Of a stretch of 64,000 bases of DNA, positions 35,775-44,686 are shown piece after piece; position 1 is the first letter of the stretch, and each line of letters starts with the position of its first letter. Origin of the DNA: an uncultured Pseudoalteromonas sp. (GTDB lineage Bacteria; Pseudomonadota; Gammaproteobacteria; Enterobacterales; Alteromonadaceae). The DNA lies in contig CANLRB010000005.1 in NCBI GenBank assembly GCA_947493455.1, positions 124,001-188,000 on the forward strand. The letters run 5' to 3'. The notes beneath the pieces were generated by a model. That model was not told where the DNA came from. It searched no databases and was given only the letters and a program-made list of their open reading frames with translations. Both the position numbers and the translations under genes were made by a program.

Positions 35775-37373
35775 TTAGTCTTTGCTCAATGTTAACGGTG
35801 TGTGCCGCACAGGTTGACGGTCATTAATGTTTGCCTTTGGCACCTTTTCAGTTCTGCGCTTTTCGGGTTTAGCTATCAAATCTTCCGTATCTTTTTCTAT
35901 CAACTGCTCACTCAGATCTTGAGTATCATTGGCCATCGCGAACTTACGTAATTCGCGACACTGCTCGTCAATATAGAGATCTTCTGCATAAACGCTATGT
36001 GCACTAAAAAACTCACCTAATGAAAGCCTAAAAACACGTTGCAATGCACTATCTACATCATGCTCACGACAAGCATGAAAATATAGATAGACTTTGTTTT
36101 TTGTCGCCGTAAGTATATCGCCTTCACGTTTAATGTTAAATAATCGAACCGCATGAATCACGTCCAATTGTTCTATAACATCTAGCACCACGAGAACACC
36201 TGAAACGCCAGTATTAAATGCGCTCTCACGTTGTCGGTGAATTTCATCTAAAAACAAGTAAACTGGGAGATAACCACGCCGATTTGAACCTTTCACATGG
36301 ATCAGAACCTCTTCAAAACTCGGGGGTATTTGCCTTGCAAACTTAACCCCTTGAATAGACTCTACTTGCGACATTAATCGAGATAATGTTGGCAAAGCCG
36401 GAATGATTAGATTGACGCCAACAGTGAGTAAGGTGCATTCATCTTGATGTCGTATCATACCATCATGATTAATAACGACCATCTTTAACCAATCACCACA
36501 TTGCTGACGTAGCAAAAAACACTGCTGCGCTAACTGTTCAACACGCGTATTTTTGTCTACTGCAAACACAAGAGTTGCAGCATAAAAACCGAATTCATTT
36601 TGAAATATCGCTTCATTTGATACCATTAAATGATAATTTTTGGGTAACTTTACGTTTTGAGGCGTTAGCGATTGAACAACATAAACAGCATCAGCGTCTT
36701 TCATCTCAGCACCAGCAATTTCATCGCGATTGCTCGCGAGCAATTCCACATACAGTGCCGGAAAAAAATGCAATTGATAACTTATTTGTGCTCGATATCC
36801 TTGTTGGCATCGCCAGTAATCAAATACGAGCCGCTGATTAGAAGCCTGAGCATCTACATACGCGATACCGGCGACAATTGAATTTAAAGTCGCCAACTCA
36901 ACGCGCAAAGATTTTGCTTGATGACCGGTCAGTAACGTCAATAAGGTTGCGTTATGCTTTTTCGCAAAGTCTGACGCTTGATGCAAATATTGCGCTAACG
37001 TATCAGATGATATTTCAATTAAAATATCATCTGATAAATGAACAACTACATGACAATTTTCAACATTTTTATAAAAACTAATTTCGCTAAAAGCTTGCTT
37101 TAAAAACTCGCGTTTATGACCGAGTAAAAACGGTTTCGTAATACGAAATGCTTGACACTGTTGCATGTTTTCAACCGAAAACTGTAAATACTCGTCGTCT
37201 GTCAAAAAGCGTTCTATATCTTCAGATAATAAAAAACTATGATGGTTGTTACTAATCGTTTGACGCGCAATACAAATCCCTTGCACTTCACTCGAAGCGA
37301 GTAAAACATAATTCGCACCTGGCTGAAGTTCCTTATCTAATCCCTGCAAACCATCAATATTAATTAAAGTCAC
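35775..37373 (-). CDS. bcsE: c-di-GMP-binding cellulose biosynthesis protein BcsE
   Basis: This 532-residue cytoplasmic protein is close in length to E. coli BcsE (523). The decisive feature is an RxGD motif at residues 416-419 (KREGDIL), the GIL-domain site that binds c-di-GMP, placed almost exactly as in E. coli (415-418). The N-terminal 200 residues form the regulatory, inactive-NTPase-like part, and the C-terminal 70 residues are charged and probably disordered (AKPEKRRTEKVPK). BcsE raises cellulose output by bringing c-di-GMP to the synthase complex together with BcsR, BcsQ and BcsF. It is the first gene of the leftward bcsEFG unit. Confidence 0.87.
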   Translation of the reverse strand: MTLINIDGLQGLDKELQPGANYVLLASSEVQGICIARQTISNNHHSFLLSEDIERFLTDDEYLQFSVENMQQCQAFRITKPFLLGHKREFLKQAFSEISFYKNVENCHVVVHLSDDILIEISSDTLAQYLHQASDFAKKHNATLLTLLTGHQAKSLRVELATLNSIVAGIAYVDAQASNQRLVFDYWRCQQGYRAQISYQLHFFPALYVELLASNRDEIAGAEMKDADAVYVVQSLTPQNVKLPKNYHLMVSNEAIFQNEFGFYAATLVFAVDKNTRVEQLAQQCFLLRQQCGDWLKMVVINHDGMIRHQDECTLLTVGVNLIIPALPTLSRLMSQVESIQGVKFARQIPPSFEEVLIHVKGSNRRGYLPVYLFLDEIHRQRESAFNTGVSGVLVVLDVIEQLDVIHAVRLFNIKREGDILTATKNKVYLYFHACREHDVDSALQRVFRLSLGEFFSAHSVYAEDLYIDEQCRELRKFAMANDTQDLSEQLIEKDTEDLIAKPEKRRTEKVPKANINDRQPVRHTPLTLSKD

Positions 37374-37409
37374 AAGTAAAACGCCTCAAATGATTTATAG
37401 GAATAGGGT

Positions 37410-37444
37410 TTCAAGTGAATTTAGCGTCAATAAACACACTTGAA
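37410..37444. promoter_or_regulatory. Perfect inverted repeat in the divergent bcs promoter region
   Basis: TTCAAGTG (37410-37417) and CACTTGAA (37437-37444) are perfect complements 19 bases apart, centred 54 bases from the bcsE start. The spacing suits a dimeric activator or repressor touching two major grooves. I cannot name the regulator. Confidence 0.4.
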
Positions 37445-37513
37445 TATTACAAAGCTTAATACACTTTTAATGGCTATTGGAGTCTAAATATATACTTCAT
37501 TAGTACTTTTTCA

Positions 37514-37542
37514 TTGGTTATCGGTGCTATTTTATATATAAT
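37514..37542 (+). promoter_or_regulatory. Sigma-70 promoter of the bcsRQABZC operon
   Basis: TTGGTT (37514-37519) and TATAAT (37537-37542) have an exact 17-base spacer. The predicted transcript starts about 45 bases before the bcsR ATG. Confidence 0.6.
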
Positions 37543-37594
37543 GAGCGTTAGAAGTCTAGTTTAACCCTTAACCTATTATTTAAGCAGGTAATGC

Positions 37595-37897
37595 ATGGCG
37601 ACAAAAAGTAACACTATTTCTCAACCACTCAATACGCAAAATGGTGCCGAAGAGCCCTTATCGTCAGAGCTAAAGAATATTGTTGCCAACGACTTAACCT
37701 TCGATTTCAAAACCCCCGATGACTCCCCTTCCAGTGCCATTAGCAATGGCTATAATGCACATGATATCTCAATGTTGTCTCTTCACAGTGATATTCAAAT
37801 AGATCAATACAAAGAAATAACTGAAGCTCAAAATAACGAAGAAACACTTAAAAAGTACTCACTGTTTGAAGAAATAGCGCAAAGTCCAAAGACTTAA
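37595..37897 (+). CDS. bcsR: BcsR-like cellulose biosynthesis protein with an N-terminal extension
   Basis: This 100-residue acidic protein lies directly before bcsQ (8-base gap). Its last 40 residues (IQIDQYKEITEAQ, then LKKYSLFEEIAQSPK) line up with the C-terminal half of E. coli BcsR (DIDYADISQ..., LKRWPLLAEFAQQ) as I remember it. The first 55 or so residues are Ser/Asn/Asp-rich and look disordered, so the protein is longer than E. coli BcsR (62). BcsR pairs with BcsQ and stabilises the synthase complex. AGGT lies 6-7 bases before the ATG. Position and C-terminal match make the name likely. Confidence 0.72.
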   Translation: MATKSNTISQPLNTQNGAEEPLSSELKNIVANDLTFDFKTPDDSPSSAISNGYNAHDISMLSLHSDIQIDQYKEITEAQNNEETLKKYSLFEEIAQSPKT

Positions 37898-37905
37898 CTA
37901 CCACT

Positions 37906-38622
37906 ATGAAAAAAGTTTTCTTTAGTGGAATAAAAGGTGGAACAGGGACAACAGTTACAGTAGCAAATTTAGCCAGCGCATTAACTCAAGCGGGTGAGTC
38001 AGTCATTTGTATCGACTTAGACGCTAAAAACGAGTTGCGATTGCATTTTGGCGACGACTGGGATAATCAAACTGGTTGGTTACCTGCAATAAAAAGCAAT
38101 GCGTCATGGGCTCAGTTCGCCTATACGGACGACGACGGCGTCACATTTGTTCCCCATGGCAGCGGTTTAAGTACCGTCGACGACATTGAACTTATAATCG
38201 GTCAATTAGATAGCCTCGATGTCGATGAAAATACATGGTTATTAATGGATTGCCCGAGTAGTTTTCATTCCAAACAATTTCAGATTGGAGCATCGGATCT
38301 GCGCATTCAAATCATTAATTGCGATCCGAATTGCCATAGTCTAATTTATCAGAACGAACAATTGAATCGCATTGACGGCGTCGTTTATCAAATGATAAAT
38401 AAGTTTAATGCGAGTGCTGAGTTAGAAACCGAAATTTATCACCTATGGCGCGACAGCTTAATCTTTCTTGCGCCATTTTTTATTCATTACGAGGAAGCTG
38501 TCAGGGCATCTCTGGCCTTTAAAAATATTGCTTATAACTGTGCACCGCATAGTGTTGTCATCGACGACTACATCGCATTAGCAAGCTGGCTCAAAACAAA
38601 AATGATTCAGGATTTAGCATGA
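37906..38622 (+). CDS. bcsQ: Cellulose synthase-associated ParA/MinD-like ATPase BcsQ
   Basis: This 238-residue protein has a deviant Walker A motif at the N-terminus (FSGIKGGTGTTVTVANLA). The signature Lys of the ParA/MinD type (KGG) is kept, while the second Lys is replaced by Thr, as in E. coli BcsQ (GVRGGVGTT). Other landmarks are CIDLDAKNELRLHFG and LLMDCPSS. BcsQ forms an ATP-sandwich dimer with BcsR that is essential for cellulose secretion in E. coli. Its end overlaps bcsA by 4 bases. Confidence 0.92.
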   Translation: MKKVFFSGIKGGTGTTVTVANLASALTQAGESVICIDLDAKNELRLHFGDDWDNQTGWLPAIKSNASWAQFAYTDDDGVTFVPHGSGLSTVDDIELIIGQLDSLDVDENTWLLMDCPSSFHSKQFQIGASDLRIQIINCDPNCHSLIYQNEQLNRIDGVVYQMINKFNASAELETEIYHLWRDSLIFLAPFFIHYEEAVRASLAFKNIAYNCAPHSVVIDDYIALASWLKTKMIQDLA

Positions 38623-41297
38623 ATCATTCGATCGCCTCTGCTGTGTCAACACCGTTTGCTATCTCAATGCTTGCCTTTGTATTTAGTCAAACGGCATATC
38701 GATATATCGAAAAGCGCTACGATTATTTTTTCTCACAATGTGGCTTTAGTGTGTTCAACGCCTACCTTCTCACAGTGCTCAGCCTAATTGTTCTACTCTT
38801 TATCAAACTCGAAAAACTAGATGACGAAAAGCAAAAAGAAGCTTTTTATCAGTTTTATCCACAATTTAAACGGAACCCTTTTCGCTTCGGTGATCCGATT
38901 CGTTTTTTTATACAATCAGGCTATTTAAGTCTCTATAACTATCGAATGCGTCACCGCACGCACATCAGTAATAAAATCAAAAAATTTGCGTTTAACATTA
39001 TCCCAAATCTATTGAAGCTGTTTGTTCAGCTTGACTCTAAGGTCAGCAGTAAAATGCGTAATATAAAAGGCCTAGAAGATGATGTCGAACTGCCTAGTTA
39101 TTTTCAAAAACTCGTTCGCGCTCAGTTTTGGGAACATCCAAATATACGCAATGCAATACTAGCGGGTGTATTGTTACTCGTTGCAATTTTTATCACCGTA
39201 CCTTTCTCACTGGAAGCACAAGCGGTATTTATGGGTTTAATACTATTCGTAGCCTACTCGATGCGCGGCATTAAAGGACGTATGCCGACCATCATAATGA
39301 TCACGCTATCAGTTTCGACCTCCTCGCGTTATTTATGGTGGCGCTACACAGAAACGATTAACTGGGAAGACCCTGTTGCCTTAACGCTTGGGCTTGGACT
39401 TTTATTTGCAGAAACCTACGCGTGGCTTGTGCTTATTCTCGGTTTCTTCCAAACTATTCGACCACTCAAACGAAAACCCGCCCCTCTGCCAGACGATATG
39501 TCGCTATGGCCAAGCGTCGATATTTATATTCCAACCTATAACGAGCCATTAAATGTCGTTAAGCCGACAACGATTGCGGCAATGGCATTAGATTGGCCAA
39601 AAGATAAACTCAATATTTATATACTCGATGACGGTAAACGTGACGAATTTAGAGAGTTTGCTGAAGAAATTGGCGTCAATTATATGATCCGGCCAGATAA
39701 CAATCATGCCAAAGCCGGTAACATGAACCATGCGATGCAATATACCCATGGCGAATTAATCGCAATTTTTGACTGCGACCACGTGCCTGTGCGCTCATTT
39801 TTACAAATGACTGTTGGCTCGTTTGTGCGAGATAGGAAAATGTGTTTAGTACAAACACCGCACCACTTTTTCTCAGCTGATCCATTTGAGAAAAACTTAG
39901 GCAACTTTGCGCAGACACCGAATGAAAACATGTTGTTCTATGGTCTTATTCAAGACGGGAATGACATGTGGGATGCAACCTTCTTTTGCGGCTCATGTGC
40001 CGTTATTCGTCGCAGTGCTATCGAAGAAATCGGTGGTTTTGCATTCGAAACGGTTACTGAAGATGCTCACACCGCACTACGTATGCAAAGACAAGGTTAT
40101 CGCACCGCGTATATAAATATTCCGCAAGCGGCAGGCCTTGCGACAGATAGTCTATCCGCGCATGTCGGTCAGCGGATCCGCTGGGCCCGTGGCATGGCGC
40201 AAATATTTCGAGTTGACAACCCACTGTTAGGGAAAGGCCTTTCTCTGCCGCAGCGTCTGTGCTACCTAAACGCTGCGCTTCATTTCTTTTCAGGTATTCC
40301 GCGTATAATATTTCTTACCGCCCCACTCGCACTGCTATTTTTTAATGCCTATATTATTTACGCACCCTTCTTAGCAATCATGCTGTATGTTATCCCGACT
40401 TTGTTGCAAGTAAAAATTACCAACTCCCGTATTCAAGGTAAATGGCGTTATTCGTTTTGGGGCGAAGTCTACGAATCAGTACTCGCTTGGTATATTTTAA
40501 AGCCAACAACAGTTGCTCTATTTGCACCGAACAAAGGTAAGTTCAACGTAACCGAAAAAGGGGGTTTAACGGACTCCGATTTTTACGACTGGGATATTTC
40601 GAAACCTTATCTCTTTTTAGCATTGCTTAATATTTTAGGCCTATTTATTGGGTTTGCCCGTATGATGACCGGCGATCCGATCCATATAGGGGTTATTCTT
40701 ATTAGTATGGCTTGGGCCGGGTATAATATCATTATCCTTGGTGCCGCTATCGCAGTTGCAGCTGAATCAAAACAAGTTCGTAAGTCTCATCGTATAAGTT
40801 GTCGATTCAGCGCCGTAATCAAAGACCTCCAAGGTCGCACTACAAAAGTCAAAGTGACCGACTTTAGCGACATTGGACTAGGCATAACATTGCCGAGTAA
40901 AGACATATTTACAACAAACGAAAAAGTAGAAGTGATAATGACCCGAGGTCACAAACAATTTTCATTTCCTGCGACCGTGATCAATACACGAGCAGAAAAA
41001 ATTGGTATCATTTTGAGGGACATAACGCCTGAAATTGAAAAAGCGTTTGTAGAATGTACATTTTGCCGAGCCGATGCTTGGCTAACTTGGCAAGACAATT
41101 TCGAACAGGATGATCCATCACGAAGTTTTAAAAACGTGAGAAAAACAAGTGCTCGTGGCTTTAGAAATATAATTTATCATGCGCCGCCAAATATCAAGCC
41201 AATCATTCAAATGATGCTGAGCTTGATTGCATTTATTAATTCGTATTTGCCAAAACGACCAACCGTGGAAGATAACATTAACAATGAAAAAGTATAA
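38619..41297 (+). CDS. bcsA: Cellulose synthase catalytic subunit BcsA
   Basis: This 892-residue inner membrane family-2 glycosyltransferase is near the 872 of E. coli. It has an N-terminal extension with helices, a GT2 domain with Asp337/338 (LDDGK), DCD at 385-387, TED at 480-482 and QRIRW at 518-522, then further membrane helices. A C-terminal PilZ domain keeps both c-di-GMP motifs: RxxxR at 721-725 (RKSHR) and DxSxxG at 748-753. It polymerises UDP-glucose and extrudes the chain through its own channel, activated by c-di-GMP. It overlaps bcsQ by 4 and bcsB by 14 bases. Confidence 0.98.
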   Translation: MNHSIASAVSTPFAISMLAFVFSQTAYRYIEKRYDYFFSQCGFSVFNAYLLTVLSLIVLLFIKLEKLDDEKQKEAFYQFYPQFKRNPFRFGDPIRFFIQSGYLSLYNYRMRHRTHISNKIKKFAFNIIPNLLKLFVQLDSKVSSKMRNIKGLEDDVELPSYFQKLVRAQFWEHPNIRNAILAGVLLLVAIFITVPFSLEAQAVFMGLILFVAYSMRGIKGRMPTIIMITLSVSTSSRYLWWRYTETINWEDPVALTLGLGLLFAETYAWLVLILGFFQTIRPLKRKPAPLPDDMSLWPSVDIYIPTYNEPLNVVKPTTIAAMALDWPKDKLNIYILDDGKRDEFREFAEEIGVNYMIRPDNNHAKAGNMNHAMQYTHGELIAIFDCDHVPVRSFLQMTVGSFVRDRKMCLVQTPHHFFSADPFEKNLGNFAQTPNENMLFYGLIQDGNDMWDATFFCGSCAVIRRSAIEEIGGFAFETVTEDAHTALRMQRQGYRTAYINIPQAAGLATDSLSAHVGQRIRWARGMAQIFRVDNPLLGKGLSLPQRLCYLNAALHFFSGIPRIIFLTAPLALLFFNAYIIYAPFLAIMLYVIPTLLQVKITNSRIQGKWRYSFWGEVYESVLAWYILKPTTVALFAPNKGKFNVTEKGGLTDSDFYDWDISKPYLFLALLNILGLFIGFARMMTGDPIHIGVILISMAWAGYNIIILGAAIAVAAESKQVRKSHRISCRFSAVIKDLQGRTTKVKVTDFSDIGLGITLPSKDIFTTNEKVEVIMTRGHKQFSFPATVINTRAEKIGIILRDITPEIEKAFVECTFCRADAWLTWQDNFEQDDPSRSFKNVRKTSARGFRNIIYHAPPNIKPIIQMMLSLIAFINSYLPKRPTVEDNINNEKV

Positions 41298-43551
41298 TTA
41301 TCTAATTTTATTATTTTGCGTCTTGGTACAGCTTATTTCGGCCCCAATGGCCAGCGCAAGTTACATTTATCACGATAAATCGATCTACCACGCTGGATAT
41401 CCCGAACAAGGCCCTATTAGTGAGCAATCGTTTACATTTGAAGAACTAAACCGCCCAAATATTCGCTTGCGTGGTGTTAATGCCAGTGCTGGTGTTGATT
41501 TTAGCAACCGCATTGATCATATTATTACAGATCTAGAACTCGATTTTTCATTCACCAATTCGCCGTCACTATTGAGTAATTTATCTCATATAAAAGTGTA
41601 TTTAAATGAAGAAATTATGGCGACAGTGCCAATTCGTGAGTTCAAAAAAGATCAGGTTATTAATAGTATTATTAACCATAAAATCGAGCTCAATCCGCAT
41701 TTAGTAAAAGATTTTAATACAATACGTTTTCAGCTTATCGGTCATTATACGATGGAGTGCGAAGACCCGTTCCATTCGAGCATTTGGGCTGATATTAGCC
41801 GCACCAGTCGCATTTCTTATACACAACAGCAATTACCTTTAGAAAGCCAGCTGAGTCAGTTACCTGAACCTTTTTTCGATAGAAGAGACTACAGTACATT
41901 AGACCTGCCATTTGTATTTAGCAGTACACCCGATGAAAATACCCTACATGCTGGTGCAATCGTTAGCTCTTGGTTTGGCGCAATGGCGCAATGGCGTGGT
42001 GCACAATTCCCGACCAACTATAACACGTTACCGAGTAAGCATAGTGTTGTCTTTGCTACAAACGACAATAAACCTGCATTTTTAAAAGATTACCCCGATG
42101 CCACGGGCCCTACTGTTGAAATTATCGCAAACCCTGAACATCGCTACCAAAAGATGCTCCTTATTCTAGGACGAGACAGTGCCGATTTACGTACGGCTGC
42201 TGAGGGTCTTGCACTTGGTTTGCCTATGATGACAGGCCGCCACGCACTCATTGAAAAAGTCAGCTTTATCAACGAACGCCAGCCTTACGATGCGCCGCGT
42301 TGGCTGCGCTCAGATCGCGCTGTTACCTTTGGCGAGTTAATCGAATACCCAACACAGTTGCAAGTTAATGGTTACAGTGGTGCACCGGTAAAACTATCAG
42401 TACAACTACCACCTGATCTCTTTACTTGGCAAAAAGACGGGTTACCGATAGATTTACGTTATCGCTACACACCACCGACAGACAAAGGTGTTTCACGCCT
42501 CAATATGGCAATTAACGATGAGTTTATACAAGGGTATAAGCTCAACCCTGCAGAATATAAAGGCTTGGCTGTTGAAGATATTAAAGTACCGCTTTTATCA
42601 ACCGATGAAACAGATAAAGACCGCTACTTTAATGTCCCGGGCTTTAAAGTTGATATTAAAAATGATGTTTCATTTCACTTTTTATTTTCCACCGAAAAAG
42701 AAGGTTTTTGTACAACGGCAACGCCAGAAGGAACAGTCGCTGCAATTGATGACGGTTCAACAATCGACATCTCCGACTATCATCATTATATTGCAATGCC
42801 TAACCTGCATGCCTATGCGCAATCGGGTTTCCCATTTACAAAATATGCAGATTTAAGTGAAACACTTGTTGTAATACCAAACTCACCGTCGCGCAGCGAA
42901 GTACAAACACTGCTCACTGCGATGGGTCATTTTGGTCAAACGACTGGGCACCCAGTATTTAAAGTACAAATAAAAAAGGCAACCGATACGCTCGAGTATG
43001 GCGATAAAGAGATTTTATTACTCGGTAGTCATCATAATTTCATTAAAGATTTACCGAGCGAAAGTAATATTTCAGCACTGATTAATCAAAGTGCACGTGA
43101 AATAAAACGCGCTATATACGCCAATCCAACTGCAAAATACGTGCAAGACGAGCCACTTGTTGATTCCCATGTAAGTCTGCAAAGTGTCGGCGAAATCGCC
43201 GGTTTTGTGTCGTTCCAATCACCGACACATACTGACCGTACTGTTGTCGCTATCATGGCCGCGCATTCTACTGATTTGCATTTAATTGATAGTGCATTAA
43301 CACAAGGTGGCAAACTAGCCGAGATTCAGGGCACCGCAACGATTATAAACCAACATCAAGTACATCAATCTTATTTGGGTGATAGATATTATGTTGGCAG
43401 CCTACCACTTCATCAATTGATTTGGTTCCACCTTGCCGATCACCCGGTGTTGCTTGCGTTTTTGTCCCTATTTATATTATTACTGTTATCGTTTATTTTG
43501 TGGCGTGTCTTAACATCACTCGCTCGTAAACGTTTGGCCCAAGGAGATTAG
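41284..43551 (+). CDS. bcsB: Cellulose synthase periplasmic subunit BcsB
   Basis: This protein of about 755 residues has a signal peptide (KKYNYLILLFCVLVQLISAPMASA), two carbohydrate-binding/flavodoxin-like repeats in the periplasm (IRFQLIGHYTMECEDP; LILGRDSADLRTAAEGLALG), and a single C-terminal membrane anchor (HPVLLAFLSLFILLLLSFILWRVL) followed by a basic tail. BcsB guides the nascent chain across the periplasm and is required for BcsA activity. The open frame extends to 41227, but the first 19 residues lie within bcsA and lack a signal. The ATG at 41284 starts a standard signal peptide, so I use it. Confidence 0.95.
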   Translation: MKKYNYLILLFCVLVQLISAPMASASYIYHDKSIYHAGYPEQGPISEQSFTFEELNRPNIRLRGVNASAGVDFSNRIDHIITDLELDFSFTNSPSLLSNLSHIKVYLNEEIMATVPIREFKKDQVINSIINHKIELNPHLVKDFNTIRFQLIGHYTMECEDPFHSSIWADISRTSRISYTQQQLPLESQLSQLPEPFFDRRDYSTLDLPFVFSSTPDENTLHAGAIVSSWFGAMAQWRGAQFPTNYNTLPSKHSVVFATNDNKPAFLKDYPDATGPTVEIIANPEHRYQKMLLILGRDSADLRTAAEGLALGLPMMTGRHALIEKVSFINERQPYDAPRWLRSDRAVTFGELIEYPTQLQVNGYSGAPVKLSVQLPPDLFTWQKDGLPIDLRYRYTPPTDKGVSRLNMAINDEFIQGYKLNPAEYKGLAVEDIKVPLLSTDETDKDRYFNVPGFKVDIKNDVSFHFLFSTEKEGFCTTATPEGTVAAIDDGSTIDISDYHHYIAMPNLHAYAQSGFPFTKYADLSETLVVIPNSPSRSEVQTLLTAMGHFGQTTGHPVFKVQIKKATDTLEYGDKEILLLGSHHNFIKDLPSESNISALINQSAREIKRAIYANPTAKYVQDEPLVDSHVSLQSVGEIAGFVSFQSPTHTDRTVVAIMAAHSTDLHLIDSALTQGGKLAEIQGTATIINQHQVHQSYLGDRYYVGSLPLHQLIWFHLADHPVLLAFLSLFILLLLSFILWRVLTSLARKRLAQGD

Positions 43552-43558
43552 ACCTAAT

Positions 43559-44686
43559 ATGTTACGCTCTATATTAATATTTATCGTATTCGTCTTACTC
43601 CCCAGTCAGTTGCTAGCACAACAAAGTTGCGCTGCGTGGCCAGAATGGCAAACTTTCAAAGATAACTTTATCACTGAACAAGGTCGCGTTGTTGATCTTG
43701 GTTCAAAGCAGCATATCACCACCAGCGAAGGGCAATCGTATGCACTCTTTTTTGCTTTAGTCGCCAATGATAAGGCGATGTTTGATAAATTAATTAACTG
43801 GACCGAACGACATTTGGCAGAAGGCGATTTAAGCGCGCGATTACCTGCATGGAAATGGGGCCGTAAACCCTCTGGAGATTATGCAATTTTAGACTCCAAC
43901 CCGGCTTCAGATTCAGACCTTTGGATTGCTTACGCGCTCGCAGAAGCAGGGCGCCTTTGGCAGGAACGACGCTACTCTGTGCTTGCATATGTCATGGCAC
44001 GACGCATTCTACGAGAAGAAACTGAGCCGATGCCTGGCCTTGGGCTCACTCTTATGCCCGCACCATATGGTTTCGAAACGGATGAAAACACCTGGCGCCT
44101 TAATCCTAGTTACTTATTTATGCCAATATTTAATCGCTTTGCTACCCTTTACCCTAATTCACCATGGCAAGAAGTCGCAGCAAGTTCAATGGAAGTGCTA
44201 ACCCAATCCGCCCCCAATGGTGTGAGCCCTGATTGGGTGCTATACAATGCAGAGAAAGGTTTTCACTATACTAAACAACACTCAGATATCGGTAACTACA
44301 ATGCAATCCGCGTCTATTTATGGACGGGCATGATGCATAATGACGATCCTAATAAAAGTCGACTTTTGGCAACCTTTAAACCGTTCGCTGATCACATTAC
44401 ACAGTTTGGTCGCGTTCCGCTCGATACTTATGCACAATCAGGCAACATGGAAAAGCGTGGGCCAGTTGGTTTTAGTGCCGCGTCACTCCCCTTTCTATTG
44501 AGTCTTGATGAGCAAAATGCATTTTCAATGCAAAGTCAGCAAGTGATGGTTGGATTACCGAAAACCTTAACCGATAGCTATTATAGTAGTGTGCTTGGAC
44601 TGTATGGTACGGGCTTTGCCCAAAACCGATATTACTTTACTGCAGGTGGCGAAGTGGTAACTAACTGGAGTTTACAATGCAAGTAA
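43559..44686 (+). CDS. bcsZ: Periplasmic endo-beta-1,4-glucanase BcsZ (GH8)
   Basis: This 375-residue protein has a signal peptide (MLRSILIFIVFVLLPSQLLA) and a family 8 glycoside hydrolase domain. The catalytic pair is visible at Glu57 (TSEGQSYAL) and Asp243 (SDIGNYNAIRVYLW), the positions expected from E. coli BcsZ (Glu55, Asp243). It trims cellulose in the periplasm during export. AAGGAG lies 12 bases upstream, within the bcsB end, and the 3' end overlaps bcsC by 10 bases. Confidence 0.96.
   Translation: MLRSILIFIVFVLLPSQLLAQQSCAAWPEWQTFKDNFITEQGRVVDLGSKQHITTSEGQSYALFFALVANDKAMFDKLINWTERHLAEGDLSARLPAWKWGRKPSGDYAILDSNPASDSDLWIAYALAEAGRLWQERRYSVLAYVMARRILREETEPMPGLGLTLMPAPYGFETDENTWRLNPSYLFMPIFNRFATLYPNSPWQEVAASSMEVLTQSAPNGVSPDWVLYNAEKGFHYTKQHSDIGNYNAIRVYLWTGMMHNDDPNKSRLLATFKPFADHITQFGRVPLDTYAQSGNMEKRGPVGFSAASLPFLLSLDEQNAFSMQSQQVMVGLPKTLTDSYYSSVLGLYGTGFAQNRYYFTAGGEVVTNWSLQCK

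Noticed and set aside
37906-38622. bcsQ as a partition (ParA) gene marking a plasmid or replication origin
   Set aside because: It lacks a parB partner and lies in the cellulose operon with the BcsQ-type GTGTT Walker variant.
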